Assembly: GCF_019972815.1 (NCBI RefSeq)
Contig: NZ_BPPA01000009.1
Location: 1-64,000 of the forward strand
Length of the DNA stretch: 64,000 bases
DNA from: Lactobacillus huangpiensis
GTDB lineage: Bacteria > Bacillota > Bacilli > Lactobacillales > Lactobacillaceae
Reading direction: 5' to 3'
How positions within the stretch are numbered: position 1 is the stretch's first letter; each line of letters opens with the position of its first letter. This document shows positions 17,473-27,442 of this stretch, piece after piece. Both the position numbers and the translations under genes were made by a program. The notes below the pieces were generated by a model. The model was not told the origin of the DNA and searched no databases. It was given only the letters and a program-made list of their open reading frames with translations.

Positions 17473-20112
17473 TTAATTTTTTGAAATCGCTGTGATCACT
17501 GTCTGAATAGCCTTTTCAAGGCCTCCAGGTTTTTTACCTCCGGCTTGAGCCATATCTGGTCGACCGCCTCCGCCTCCGCCAAAGATTGGAGCAGCTTGCT
17601 TAATTAAATCACCTGCTTTAAGGCCTTTTGCTAAGGCTTTATCACCTAAACTAATGATCATATTTGCCTTGCCGTCATTAGCGGTAGCCAAAACCAGCAC
17701 ATCTGACTTTTTGCCACTCTTCCAAGTATCAGCAAATTCACGCAAATCATTCATCCCGTTAACATCAACTTTTTGTGCAATAACTGATAGATCACCTGCT
17801 TGCTCTACATTATCAAAAATAGAGTTGGCCTTACTTTGATTGATTTGCAAGTTCAAGTCCTCAACCTGCTTTTGACTGTCATGCAGGTCTTTTTCAAGCG
17901 AATCAACCTTATCAATAATATCTTCTGGTTTGGTTGATTTTACTTCTGCCTGGATTTCATCTAACAATTCTGATCTGCTGGCCAAGTACTCATAAGCTTT
18001 CTTGGAAACTACTGCTTCAATTCTTCTCATACCTGCACCAATAGCAGATTCAGAAATAATCTTAAAAATACCTATTTGGTTAGTATTGGCACAATGAGTA
18101 CCACCACAGAATTCAATAGAAAAATCTGCTATTTGGACAACCCGGACTTTATCACCATATTTACCATCAAATAAAGCTAGAGCACCCATCTTTCTACCAG
18201 TATCAGGGTCAGTAATAGTAGTTTTGACATCAATTGCTGCCCAGATTTTTTGGTTTACCAGGTTCTCAACTGATTTAAGTTCCTTTTCGGTCATTGGCTC
18301 AAGCGCAGTAAAGTCAAAACGTAAATAATCAGGGTCAACCAAACTGCCTGCTTGATGAGTATGTTCACCAAGTACGCTTCTCAAAGCTGCATGTAATAAG
18401 TGCGTGGCAGTATGAGAATGGCGCAGACCTTCGCGGCGAACTCTGTCGATCTTTAGAGTATATTCCTCACCTTTTGTCAGAGGTAAAATCACATCGACAA
18501 AGTGCATATTTTGATCATTGGGCGCATGTTGCACATCGGTTACTTGAGCAACAAGTTCTCCTTCCTGATTATAGATATTACCATGATCGGCTACCTGGCC
18601 ACCACGTTCACCATAAAAAGGAGTCTTATCAAAAATCAAAACAGCATTATCGCCATCTGCTTTATCAACTAACTGATCATCAACTATAATATCAACTAAT
18701 TTTGCGTGCTTTTCTTCATAAACGCCATATTCAAATTCTGACTTATCCTTTAAGTTCATCAGAGTTTCATCTTGAGAGCTCATCGATTGCAAATTGCCAC
18801 GAGCTTTACGGGCACGTTCTTTTTGAGCTGCCATTTCGGCATCAAAACCTTTTTGGTCAACCTTTAAACCTGCATCCTGTGCAGTTTCAAAAGTCAGTTC
18901 ATAAGGAAAACCATAAGTATCAAATAATTTGAATGCATCTTTACCAGTAATTGTTTTATCTTCTGACTTTTGTGCACTTGCAATCAGGTCATCAAGTAAA
19001 GTTAATCCCGACTCAAGGGTTAACTGGAACCTTTCTTCCTCGTTCTTAATTACTTTGGCAATGAAATCTTTTTGCTGTGTAACTTCCGGATAATGACTCT
19101 CCATAATTTTGCCAACTACCGAAACTAGTTTGTAAAGAAAAGCTCCCTTAATGCCTAAGCGCTGACCATTTAAATCGGCACGCCGAATTAGGCGCCGTAA
19201 AACATAGCCGCGCCCTGTATTTGATGGCAATGCACCATCTGCAATAGCAAAACTGACAGTCCGCACATGATCTGCAATAATCTTAAAAGCAGTGGTATCT
19301 GCTTTATTTGTGCCATATTTTTTAGCAGCAGTCATTTTTTCTGTTTCATGAATAATCGGCAAAAAGAGATCAGTTTCAAAGTTAGTTGGCGCATCTTGCA
19401 AAATAGACAAAACGCGCTCTAAGCCCATACCGGTATCAATATTCTTATGCGGTTGATCAACATACTTGCCATTTGCTAAGTGATTATATTGTGAAAAGAC
19501 GATATTCCAAATTTCCAAATAACGGGCATTTTCACCACCAGGGAAGTTTTCTGGATCATCTTCCGCTACATCGTTATTTTCTTGACCACGATCATAAAAG
19601 ATCTCGGAATCAGGACCACAAGGACCTTCGCCAATATCCCAGAAATTTTCTTCCAGTTTAACGATATGATCTTCAGGCATCCCAACTTCTAACCAAATTT
19701 TGTATGCTTCGGTATCTTTAGGATAAACCGTGCAATAAAGCTTTTCCTGATCTAAATCAAGCCAGTCCGGACTCGTTAAAAATTCCCAGGCCCAAGTAAT
19801 TGCCTCTTTTTTAAAATAATCACCAACAGAAAAGTTGCCCAGCATTTCAAAAAAAGTCTGGTGTCTGGCCGTTTTACCAACATTTTCAATATCATTTGTT
19901 CTAATTGATTTTTGCGAACTGGTAATCCTATGATTTTTAGGGACTACAGAACCGTCAAAATATTTCTTCATCGTTGCCACACCGGAATTTATCCACAGCA
20001 ATGTTGGGTCATCTTGTGGGATTAATGATTGACTGGGCAATACCATGTGTCCGTGCTGCTTGAAGAAATCCAAAAACATTTGTCTAAATTGTGAACTTGT
20101 CAGTTTCTTCAT
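17473..20112 (-). CDS. alaS: Alanyl-tRNA synthetase
   Basis: This 879-residue enzyme charges tRNA-Ala. It has the class II catalytic domain (residues about 1-240), the tRNA-recognition domain, the editing domain with HSHTATHLLHAALR and the zinc-type site CGGTHCANTNQIG, and the Gly-rich C-Ala domain ending GGGGGGRPDMAQAGG. The ATG at 20112 is preceded by GGGAG. It is expressed from a T-box leader and heads the transcript with ireB, ruvX and yrzB. Confidence 0.97.
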   Translation of the reverse strand: MKKLTSSQFRQMFLDFFKQHGHMVLPSQSLIPQDDPTLLWINSGVATMKKYFDGSVVPKNHRITSSQKSIRTNDIENVGKTARHQTFFEMLGNFSVGDYFKKEAITWAWEFLTSPDWLDLDQEKLYCTVYPKDTEAYKIWLEVGMPEDHIVKLEENFWDIGEGPCGPDSEIFYDRGQENNDVAEDDPENFPGGENARYLEIWNIVFSQYNHLANGKYVDQPHKNIDTGMGLERVLSILQDAPTNFETDLFLPIIHETEKMTAAKKYGTNKADTTAFKIIADHVRTVSFAIADGALPSNTGRGYVLRRLIRRADLNGQRLGIKGAFLYKLVSVVGKIMESHYPEVTQQKDFIAKVIKNEEERFQLTLESGLTLLDDLIASAQKSEDKTITGKDAFKLFDTYGFPYELTFETAQDAGLKVDQKGFDAEMAAQKERARKARGNLQSMSSQDETLMNLKDKSEFEYGVYEEKHAKLVDIIVDDQLVDKADGDNAVLIFDKTPFYGERGGQVADHGNIYNQEGELVAQVTDVQHAPNDQNMHFVDVILPLTKGEEYTLKIDRVRREGLRHSHTATHLLHAALRSVLGEHTHQAGSLVDPDYLRFDFTALEPMTEKELKSVENLVNQKIWAAIDVKTTITDPDTGRKMGALALFDGKYGDKVRVVQIADFSIEFCGGTHCANTNQIGIFKIISESAIGAGMRRIEAVVSKKAYEYLASRSELLDEIQAEVKSTKPEDIIDKVDSLEKDLHDSQKQVEDLNLQINQSKANSIFDNVEQAGDLSVIAQKVDVNGMNDLREFADTWKSGKKSDVLVLATANDGKANMIISLGDKALAKGLKAGDLIKQAAPIFGGGGGGRPDMAQAGGKKPGGLEKAIQTVITAISKN

Positions 20113-20119
20113 CAAATAT

Positions 20120-20345
20120 ATCTCCCTTTTTTGCAAAAATAAAAACACTATTGCTTATCTTAAGGACGCCTTTAAACGCGGTACCACCTTAATTGCAACA
20201 GTGCTTGTTACCTCTTAATTAATTTTATTTGTTAAACCATAAGGAGCATTTTTTAAATAGCAGTAAATCATTTTCACCATGCGATTCTCTCTTTGAACTG
20301 CTAATCTTAAAAAACATATCTTAAGTTATCAGTAATTGTACTACT
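20120..20345 (-). promoter_or_regulatory. T-box riboswitch leader of alaS
   Basis: The minus strand holds the T-box core AAGGTGGTACCGCG (in 20176-20190), and GCGTCCTT follows. An upstream stem region carries an AGAGAG-type bulge (about 20285-20295) and a GCT codon at 20245-20247, which is a candidate Ala specifier. A hairpin from AGCACTGTTGC and GCAATAGTG followed by TTTTTATTTTT can act as the terminator. Uncharged tRNA-Ala is expected to stabilise the antiterminator and turn alaS on. Confidence 0.9.
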
Positions 20346-20406
20346 TGCACAGTTTTTGTCAACGTGCAGCTAAATTTGAATGCCTTAAAGTATTCTGCTT
20401 TCAAAT

Positions 20407-21237
20407 CTACCTGCGATAAAAATCATCAAAAACTGTTACAGGCAAATGTCTCTTATGTTCACTTTTACGCCAGAGCGACTCAATCTTCTCTGCAGCCAGT
20501 TCAGATACAGTACGACCTTCTAGGTAGTCATCTACATCCTTGTAGCTAACTCCCAGTGCAGTTTCATCCGGTAAGCCTGGCTTATTTTCTTCCAAATCTG
20601 CCGTTGGCGCTTTTTGGTACAAGTGCTCTGGACAATTTAAAAATTTAAGCATCTGCTTGCCTTGCCGTTTATCTAAACGGAAAAGCGGTGTCAGGTCTGC
20701 TGCACCATCGCCATATTTAGTATAAAAACCGCTAAAATTTTCAGCCGCATGATCTGTACCAACTACCGCACCATTGTGAGCACCAGCAATAGCGTACTGT
20801 ACAACCATACGTTCACGAGCCTTAATATTACCCTTGTTAAAATCTGTGATCTGCTGTCCAGCTTCATTCAAACTGGCTACCAAAGCATCAACAGCAGGTT
20901 TAATATTGACTATTAAATCCTGATCGGGTTTTTGAAATGCCACAGCATCAGCTGCATCTTGAGCATCTGTTTGAACGCCATAAGGTAAACGAACTGCAAT
21001 AAATTGATATGAACTATCGCCCGTTTCATCACGCATTTCGGAAATTGCCATTTGGCACAGTTTTCCTGCCAACGTAGAATCCTGCCCCCCTGAAATACCC
21101 AGCACATATGATTTTAAAAATGTATTTTCTTTAAGATAATCCTTCAAAAAATTAACTGAGCGTCGAATTTCTTTTTGAGGATCAATTTGGGGTAAAACAT
21201 GTTCATATTTTATAATTTGTTCTTGCAATGGCCTCAA
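20407..21237 (-). CDS. nadE: Ammonia-dependent NAD(+) synthetase
   Basis: This 276-residue enzyme converts deamido-NAD, ATP and ammonia to NAD. The ATP-pyrophosphatase motif SGGQDSTL lies at about residues 49-56, and [19 protein letters not shown] marks the active site. It overlaps the end of pncB by four bases, so the last two steps of the nicotinate salvage route are made together. Confidence 0.95.
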   Translation of the reverse strand: MRPLQEQIIKYEHVLPQIDPQKEIRRSVNFLKDYLKENTFLKSYVLGISGGQDSTLAGKLCQMAISEMRDETGDSSYQFIAVRLPYGVQTDAQDAADAVAFQKPDQDLIVNIKPAVDALVASLNEAGQQITDFNKGNIKARERMVVQYAIAGAHNGAVVGTDHAAENFSGFYTKYGDGAADLTPLFRLDKRQGKQMLKFLNCPEHLYQKAPTADLEENKPGLPDETALGVSYKDVDDYLEGRTVSELAAEKIESLWRKSEHKRHLPVTVFDDFYRR

Positions 21238-22712
21238 TGTACGGTATCTCCTTTGTTAATACTTGCACGAATATCCTGAATGATGTTCATTTTACTGTCA
21301 TACAGATCTTGAGAAAGATCAACAGGGTATTCCTGTGGGTTCAAACTTCTTTTATATTCATCCCAAAGACCATCTAAATTAGCAGCACAAAAGTTTTTGA
21401 TATCTGTTAATTTAGGCTTGTGATATTTCAATTGGCCATTTACAAAAATATCTTTTAAAAGCGGCTCAGCAGTATAATCAGTTACCACTTTATTGATATA
21501 AGTATACTGGGGATGAAACATGTAAAGTGAATCAAATTTTCGCGGATCCACACCAGCCCGTGCAATCCAGTCACCTTCATTTTTCTTTTCAGTATTGGCT
21601 GAAATACGCCAAACCTGCTTTTTACCTGGAGTTGAGACTTTTTCCACATTCGAAGAAATTTTTAAAGTATCACGCATATGGTGCTGATCATCTTCAATTG
21701 AGACTAACTTATAAACGGCTCCTAAAGCGGGCTGGTCATAAGCAGTAATATATTTAGTGCCAATACCCCAAACATCAATTTTGGCACCTTGCATTTTCAA
21801 ACTTGTAATCGTGGTCTCATCCAAATCATTTGAAGCAAAAATTTTGGCACTGGTATAACCGGCATTATCCAGCTCGCGACGAACCTGCTTAGAAATATAA
21901 GCCATGTCACCAGAATCTATACGCACGCCTTGAAAGTTTATCTTATCTCCCATTTCATTGGCAACACGGATAGCATTTGGTACGCCGCTTCTGACAGTAT
22001 CATATGTATCTACAAGAAAAACGCAGTCCTTATGCGTTTCTGCATAAGCTTTGAATGCTTCATATTCACTGCCAAATGCCTCCACCAATGAATGAGCATG
22101 TGTACCAGAAACAGGAATCCCAAACAACTTACCTGCACGAACATTGCTTGTTGAGTCAAAACCACCGATATAAGCTGCACGAGTACCCCAAATTGCAGCA
22201 TCTGCTTCCTGTGCCCGTCTAGTACCAAATTCCATGACACCGTCGCCTTGCACGGCCAGCTTGACACGAGCTGCTTTAGTCGCTAATAAGGTTTGATAAT
22301 TAATAATATTTAAAATGGCAGTCTCAACTAATTGACATTGAGCTAATGGTCCTTCAACTTGAAGCAAAGGTTCGTTGGCAAAAGCTATTTCCCCTTCGGG
22401 CATCGACCTCACCGTAAGCTTCATTTTCAATTGGCGCAGATAATCAATAAAATCATCGTCATAGCCAATCTCTTCTTTTAAATACTTCAAATCGCTTTCT
22501 TTAAATTTTAAGTTTTGCAAGTATAAAATTACGTGTTCTAGTCCTGCATAAACAGAATAGCCATTGCCAAAAGGTTCTTTGCGGTAGTAAACCTCAAAAA
22601 CCGCATTGCGTTCTGAAATTCCTTTTTTAAAATAGGTATACATCATGTTAATTTCATACAAATCTGTATGAAGGGTTAACGAATCATCTTTATCCAATTC
22701 TTGATAAAACAT
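21234..22712 (-). CDS. pncB: Nicotinate phosphoribosyltransferase
   Basis: This 492-residue enzyme makes nicotinate mononucleotide from nicotinate and PRPP. It has the N-terminal [15 protein letters not shown] motif, [14 protein letters not shown] and the [19 protein letters not shown] active-site region with the phosphorylatable His. It is first of a two-gene unit with nadE. This fits nicotinate auxotrophy, common in lactobacilli. Confidence 0.95.
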   Translation of the reverse strand: MFYQELDKDDSLTLHTDLYEINMMYTYFKKGISERNAVFEVYYRKEPFGNGYSVYAGLEHVILYLQNLKFKESDLKYLKEEIGYDDDFIDYLRQLKMKLTVRSMPEGEIAFANEPLLQVEGPLAQCQLVETAILNIINYQTLLATKAARVKLAVQGDGVMEFGTRRAQEADAAIWGTRAAYIGGFDSTSNVRAGKLFGIPVSGTHAHSLVEAFGSEYEAFKAYAETHKDCVFLVDTYDTVRSGVPNAIRVANEMGDKINFQGVRIDSGDMAYISKQVRRELDNAGYTSAKIFASNDLDETTITSLKMQGAKIDVWGIGTKYITAYDQPALGAVYKLVSIEDDQHHMRDTLKISSNVEKVSTPGKKQVWRISANTEKKNEGDWIARAGVDPRKFDSLYMFHPQYTYINKVVTDYTAEPLLKDIFVNGQLKYHKPKLTDIKNFCAANLDGLWDEYKRSLNPQEYPVDLSQDLYDSKMNIIQDIRASINKGDTVH

Positions 22713-22788
22713 TCTGTCCTCTTATTAATCCACTAATATTTTTTGTCTTATTATAAACATTTGTGGATTTTTTAACAATCTTGTCAAT

Positions 22789-23880
22789 CTATGCGATCGT
22801 GCTGTATACCTGCAAAATGCTTTCCAACTGCTTCTTTAATGAAAAATGTCGTTCAACATAATTTTTTTCACGCTGAGCCATTTCTTTAAGCAGCTCTTTA
22901 GGCGTGTCTATAGCTCGCCTTAACTGAGTGCAAATCGAATCTACATCACCAATATTAGCTACAAAACCATGCTTTTGATCCGGTATCATTACCGTAATAT
23001 CACCTACAGCAGTCGACAGCAGTGGCAAAAGATTGTCACTTGCTTCCAGTAGCACTAAGGGAAAACTTTCTGAATATGAAGTTAAAACTGCTAGGTCCAT
23101 ACGTCGATATAAATTTTTTAATTGTTTATGCGTCATAAACCCTTGAAAAATTACTTGTGGACCCAATTTTAATTGTTGCGCCAGATTTTTTAGGGAGTTT
23201 AACTCCGTACCATCCCCAACAATAAATAAATGAACATTGGCATTATTTAGTTTTTTTAATGCTTGTAGCAGCAACGCCTGACCCTTAACTTTTTCGGCTC
23301 TGGCAACATTTACTATATTAAAATTGGGATGTTCATATTTAGCAGGAATCTGGCTGTCTTCATGAAAAAAAGTGCCATTATATATTACATGTACTTTTTC
23401 CGGGTTAATTTTTACTTTTTTAATTAATAAATTAGCAAACTTTTTGGTGACAGCAAAAATACAATCTGCTTGGCTAATTGCATGCAAATTAACTTTGGTG
23501 AATATTTTGCCCTTTAAACCGCGACCAACAAAATCAAGATAGGGGTCGGAATGAACAGTTATGCACCATTTAGCTGTAATTTTTCGCCTAATTAAAGACA
23601 GGAAAAGATTTGCCCTAGGTCCGTGAGTATGAACTATATTAAAGTTTCCCTGATTAATGAAATTAGCAAGCTTATTCAAGCCACCTAAATCATAACGACT
23701 TTTTATCCCCAAAACTTGTACATCCAGCTTTGCCGTGCGAGCAGCTTGAGCAACAGGACCATCGGCTAAACATAATAAAGTAAAGTTTTGTTGCTCATTT
23801 TTAGCTTCTTTTAGCAAATTAATGATGTGGGTCAGGCCGCCGCCATTTTCAAGTCCAGCATTAACGTGCAAAACTTTCAT
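22789..23880 (-). CDS. GT4 family glycosyltransferase
   Basis: This 363-residue GT-B enzyme has an N-terminal acceptor domain starting MKVLHVNAGLENGGGLTHI and VHTHGPRANL. Its C-terminal donor domain has IVGDGTELNSL and a family EX7E region (SYSESFPLVLLEAS). It starts two bases after the tagA-type gene and is very likely a wall-polymer enzyme, but the sugar and acceptor are unknown. Confidence 0.85.
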   Translation of the reverse strand: MKVLHVNAGLENGGGLTHIINLLKEAKNEQQNFTLLCLADGPVAQAARTAKLDVQVLGIKSRYDLGGLNKLANFINQGNFNIVHTHGPRANLFLSLIRRKITAKWCITVHSDPYLDFVGRGLKGKIFTKVNLHAISQADCIFAVTKKFANLLIKKVKINPEKVHVIYNGTFFHEDSQIPAKYEHPNFNIVNVARAEKVKGQALLLQALKKLNNANVHLFIVGDGTELNSLKNLAQQLKLGPQVIFQGFMTHKQLKNLYRRMDLAVLTSYSESFPLVLLEASDNLLPLLSTAVGDITVMIPDQKHGFVANIGDVDSICTQLRRAIDTPKELLKEMAQREKNYVERHFSLKKQLESILQVYSTIA

Positions 23881-23882
23881 AA

Positions 23883-24614
23883 TTATTCTTTCCCTTTTTT
23901 CGACTGGTAAACTTCGTGAACAAAATGTGGTAAAACCATCATTCGCTTTAACCGAGAAGGATTTTTAAGAAGACGATAAAACCACTCTAAATGAACAGTC
24001 TGCCAAATTTGAGGAGCTCGTTTGACTTTGCCTGAAAAGACATCAAAACTGCCTCCCACTCCCATCATAAGCGCAGGTAGCAGATTTCTCCGCAAAACAG
24101 ACAAGAGCTGTTCTTGACGAGGGGAACCCAATGCAGCAAAAACCAGGTCAGGTTCTGTACGTTCTATCTGGTAGGCAACAAGTTCCAAATCTTCCTTAAA
24201 ATAGCCGTCCTCAGCTCCTACCAACTGAATATCAGAATAGTCCCTGGCAATTTTTCCTTGAATATCATGAATTACCTCTGGTCGAGCCCCGATAAGATAT
24301 ACTCTTAAGCTGCGTTCATTTGCCAACTTCATTAACCAAGAAAATAGATCATAACCTGTTACCCTTTCTTTAAGCGGCTCTCCTAATATGTGACTTGCTT
24401 TTACAATTCCAATGCCATCAGCGGTGATATAGTCAGCATCATAAGTTAAAATCTTCATAAATTCAGGATTTTCATTAGCTGACATAACAATTTCAGGATT
24501 GGCAGTAACTATAAAGGTTGACTGATGTGCATTGATTCTACCAACGAATTCATTTTGAAACTGGTTAAAACTTTTATTATCGAAACTAACTCCTAAAACA
24601 TTTACTTTAGTCAT
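23883..24614 (-). CDS. tagA: WecB/TagA/CpsF family glycosyltransferase, probable N-acetylmannosaminyltransferase
   Basis: This 243-residue GT26 protein has the family signatures TANPEIVMSANENPEF (about residues 38-53), ADGIGIVKAS, YLIGARPEV and GSPRQEQLL. TagA adds ManNAc to undecaprenyl-linked GlcNAc to form the linkage unit of wall teichoic acid. The divergent tagD makes CDP-glycerol, which supports the role in teichoic acid. Confidence 0.88.
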   Translation of the reverse strand: MTKVNVLGVSFDNKSFNQFQNEFVGRINAHQSTFIVTANPEIVMSANENPEFMKILTYDADYITADGIGIVKASHILGEPLKERVTGYDLFSWLMKLANERSLRVYLIGARPEVIHDIQGKIARDYSDIQLVGAEDGYFKEDLELVAYQIERTEPDLVFAALGSPRQEQLLSVLRRNLLPALMMGVGGSFDVFSGKVKRAPQIWQTVHLEWFYRLLKNPSRLKRMMVLPHFVHEVYQSKKGKE

Positions 24615-24628
24615 AACTATATCTCCTA

Positions 24629-24674
24629 ATCCTCAATTTACTTTATTTTATCAAAATAATATCAAATTGAGGAT
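24629..24674. promoter_or_regulatory. Extended dyad in the tagA/tagD divergent promoter region
   Basis: An 11-base inverted repeat (24629-24639 and 24664-24674) encloses a second repeat, TTATTTT ATC AAAATAA. The whole forms a 46-base near-palindrome centred between the two divergent teichoic-acid genes, so it could be an operator or overlap both promoters. No regulator is known from the sequence. Confidence 0.5.
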
Positions 24675-24738
24675 ACGCTTTACCTTTTCTATAAATATGA
24701 TACTATTAACTCGTCAAATTGATAGGAGTACTGGAACT

Positions 24739-25125
24739 ATGAAAAAAATAATTACTTATGGTACATTTGATTTACTGCATTATGGTCACGTCCGCCTGCT
24801 GAAACGCGCCCGTGAATTAGGGGACTATCTTATTGTGGGATTATCTACCGATGAGTTCAATCAACTCCAAAAACACAAGGAATCGTATAATAGCTATGCT
24901 GAAAGAAAATATATTCTTGAAGCTATTCGTTACGTGGACCAGGTTATTCCCGAAAAAGATTGGGAGCAAAAGACAAGTGATATCCAAAAATATGATATTG
25001 ATACCTTTGTAATGGGTAATGACTGGAGTGGTAAATTTGATTTTTTAAAATCATACTGCAATGTAGTCTATTTGCCTCGCACTCCAGGAATTTCCACTAC
25101 TAAAATTAAAGATGATTTAAAATAA
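24739..25125 (+). CDS. tagD: Glycerol-3-phosphate cytidylyltransferase
   Basis: This 128-residue enzyme makes CDP-glycerol for teichoic acid. It has the nucleotidyl-transfer HxGH-type motif in YGTFDLLHYGHVRLL and the C-terminal PRTPGISTTKIK motif. The ATG at 24739 is preceded by AGGAG; the reading from 24667 includes promoter DNA. It diverges from tagA. Confidence 0.95.
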   Translation: MKKIITYGTFDLLHYGHVRLLKRARELGDYLIVGLSTDEFNQLQKHKESYNSYAERKYILEAIRYVDQVIPEKDWEQKTSDIQKYDIDTFVMGNDWSGKFDFLKSYCNVVYLPRTPGISTTKIKDDLK

Positions 25126-25168
25126 AAAAGAACTCTGAACTAACTAACAAAGTTAATTCAGAGTTTTT
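25125..25168. terminator. Bidirectional terminator after tagD
   Basis: AACTCTGAA (25131-25139) pairs with TTCAGAGTT (25157-25165), with an inner TAAC/GTTA stem and A/T runs outside. It lies between tagD and the convergent GntR gene. Confidence 0.8.
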
Positions 25169-25865
25169 ATTTTGCAAAAGTAAATTCAAAACGATCTGCA
25201 ACATAGCTGGCTCTAGTGTACTCAAAAGGTACGCCATTAGAAAGCTCTGTTACTTGCAAACGAGTAATTAACGCTTCACCTTTTTTTGCATCAAGCAATC
25301 TAGCTGCATTCTCGTTTGCTACAGCTGCAGAAATATATTCGGTTACACGTCCTATTGTATAACCACTTTTTTCTAAAGTTTGATATAAATGTGAAGAAAT
25401 ATCAGCTTTTGACATATTTAAAATCAAACTATGCGGAATAGATACTACTTCATAGCAAATTGGAACATCATCTGCATAACGAATACGTTCCATTCGCAAA
25501 ACTTCTTGTGTATCATCTAAATCCAGTCGTTCCATCTCTGATAAAGAAGGTTTGCCAAAACGATAAGAAATCAACTTACTAGAGGGTGTTTGACCATTTG
25601 CATGCGTAATATCGGTAAAGGACATGATTCCCGACATTTTTTCCTGCACTTTTTGGTTAGCAACATATGTACCGCTACCAACACGTTGCTCTAAAATACC
25701 TTCATCTTCCAAAGTTTTAATTGCCTGTCGCAACGTCATGCGGGAAACACCAAATTTTTGGGCTAACTGCCTTTCGGCTGGAATTTTACTCCCAACTTTG
25801 TAATTATGATTTTCTATTTCACGTTTAATTTGATTATGAATCTTGATGTACATTGGTTCTTCCAT
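25167..25865 (-). CDS. GntR/HutC family transcriptional regulator with UTRA domain
   Basis: This 232-residue repressor has an N-terminal winged helix (KIPAERQLAQKFGVSRMTLR, about residues 26-45). A UTRA ligand-binding domain follows, with RMERIRYADDVPICYEVVSIP and the C-terminal FEYTRASYVADRFEF. The family (YvoA/NagR, DasR) often senses amino-sugar phosphates. The ATG at 25865 has GGGGGTG before it. The nearest neighbour on the same strand is the beta-helix gene 81 bases upstream, which may be its target, but this is inference. Confidence 0.85.
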   Translation of the reverse strand: MEEPMYIKIHNQIKREIENHNYKVGSKIPAERQLAQKFGVSRMTLRQAIKTLEDEGILEQRVGSGTYVANQKVQEKMSGIMSFTDITHANGQTPSSKLISYRFGKPSLSEMERLDLDDTQEVLRMERIRYADDVPICYEVVSIPHSLILNMSKADISSHLYQTLEKSGYTIGRVTEYISAAVANENAARLLDAKKGEALITRLQVTELSNGVPFEYTRASYVADRFEFTFAK

Positions 25866-25946
25866 GAATGCACCCCCATTACACATCTTTTTATAATTCA
25901 AATTGGTCTACTCTGCATGATACCTTACAAATTAAAAATAATCAAC

Positions 25947-27062
25947 TTAATTCTTTTTAGTGGTCCACTTCATACCCCATAAGCGAAATTCAGCATTTTG
26001 CCCACATTCTACCGTTATTGAATCATCACTTGTAGCAATCACGCTGGCATGCAAGTGTGCCTGATTTTCCACAGCCAGATTTGCACCATTAGAATTAAAG
26101 ATAAGATCATGTCCTTCAAACTGAGCCTGATCGCTTAGAGCTAAGAAATACTCATACTCATTGCCACCATTGAACGTTACACGTCTTGAATTGCACTCAA
26201 CCTCATTCTGAAAATCAGCATGATTGGCAATAACAGAATTGTTAAGTGTGATCTTCGCTTCACCTGTGGCAATTAAGCGGTTTATTCTGCTGTTCTGGAT
26301 TATGATATGTGGGTTTTTCTCGCAGTAAAAGCCACCTTTAAACTCACTGCCAATGATATTAATCCAAGTCTCATCGGTTATAAACATTCCTGTATCCTCT
26401 TGCGACAAAAGCTTGCTGTTAAGCATGTTTACCCAAGCCTGTCCCTGAATAAGAAGTGAGGAAACAACGGTGTTATTTATATCTAATTCAACATTTGATT
26501 TTTTAAAAGTATCAATACTGCCATGAATACGAGAATTATTGATAATAGCAGTGCCATGCCCTTCCAGTGCCAAAGCTCCAATATCCTGAACAACATTCTT
26601 GATAGTCGAATCATTCATTTCCAAGCGAAAATTGGAATCAGCAAATAAAGAAACAGAGCCATTCATAATTACTGTCGAAAATAACTCCAGTGTTACTTTA
26701 CCGTTAGCAGCTATTGTAGCCGTATCACCACCAAAGCCTTTGACAATACAGTTGCGTAACGACAAAAAAGTATTAGCTTCAGCAGGTATAAACAAGCTGT
26801 TGGCATCATTTACAGTATTAACACACAAATTTTCTAAATTAACAAATTGACTGCCGGCATCTACATTCAGATAACCCAGAATTGTTGTGTCTTCAGGAAG
26901 ATTGCCAGTTCCTTTAATAGTGATATCAGATAAAAAAATTCCCGCAGGTATTTCATAAAATCCTGGTTCCAAAAGCAATACATCATCAGCACGCAAATCA
27001 TTTAAGGCATTATGCCAGCTAATTTCTTTACCTCCGGCACCAACTCGCACAAGTCTTGACAT
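25947..27062 (-). CDS. Cytosolic parallel beta-helix (pectate-lyase-fold) protein of unknown role
   Basis: This 371-residue protein is built of short repeating strands rich in Asn, Ser and Val with turns such as NNSRIHGS, NNTVVSS and QNSRINR, which is the right-handed beta-helix pattern. The start resembles 'MSRLVRVGAGGKEISWHNAL', and a 'VLLLEPGFYEIP' segment is typical of the first coil of such folds. There is no signal peptide, transmembrane segment, sorting motif or SLAP domain, which is odd, since most beta-helix carbohydrate enzymes are secreted. I do not see a catalytic set that identifies a lyase or hydrolase. Confidence 0.65.
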   Translation of the reverse strand: MSRLVRVGAGGKEISWHNALNDLRADDVLLLEPGFYEIPAGIFLSDITIKGTGNLPEDTTILGYLNVDAGSQFVNLENLCVNTVNDANSLFIPAEANTFLSLRNCIVKGFGGDTATIAANGKVTLELFSTVIMNGSVSLFADSNFRLEMNDSTIKNVVQDIGALALEGHGTAIINNSRIHGSIDTFKKSNVELDINNTVVSSLLIQGQAWVNMLNSKLLSQEDTGMFITDETWINIIGSEFKGGFYCEKNPHIIIQNSRINRLIATGEAKITLNNSVIANHADFQNEVECNSRRVTFNGGNEYEYFLALSDQAQFEGHDLIFNSNGANLAVENQAHLHASVIATSDDSITVECGQNAEFRLWGMKWTTKKN

Positions 27063-27442
27063 ATATTTCCCTTCTTAATCAAAGTTAGCTCCTCTATTGT
27101 ACTATTACTACACAAAAAAAGGTTAAACTTAACGATTAGTTTTAAATAAATAAAAATCATAATTTCTAATAATATTATTCTATATTTTTTAACATATGTA
27201 TTCAAAAATGATTATTTAAAAATTTTGTTTCATAGCAAATATATACATTTTTATAAATAACGTTTTTATACAAAATAGCATTTTTAAATATTATTTAACC
27301 ATAAGTAATAATAACTTTTTTCAATTATTTAAAATAACAAAAAGCTCTTATTTTACCAAATAAAAAGTTTGACCAACATCAATAAATACTGTATACCCTA
27401 TTATAAAGGTAAATGTATAAATTACATATAGAGGTTTTAATT
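27063..27442. other. AT-rich 380-base intergenic region
   Basis: This is the divergent promoter region of the beta-helix gene and the BspA-like surface-protein gene. It is very AT-rich with many T-tracts. A TATACC/TATAAAGG-type box near 27390-27410 may serve the plus-strand gene. I see no RNA gene or repeat of note. Confidence 0.4.

Noticed and set aside
17473-20112. Plus-strand open frames of 60-76 codons opposite alaS
   Set aside because: They are antisense shadows of a highly conserved gene, with no ribosome sites and no sensible protein features.
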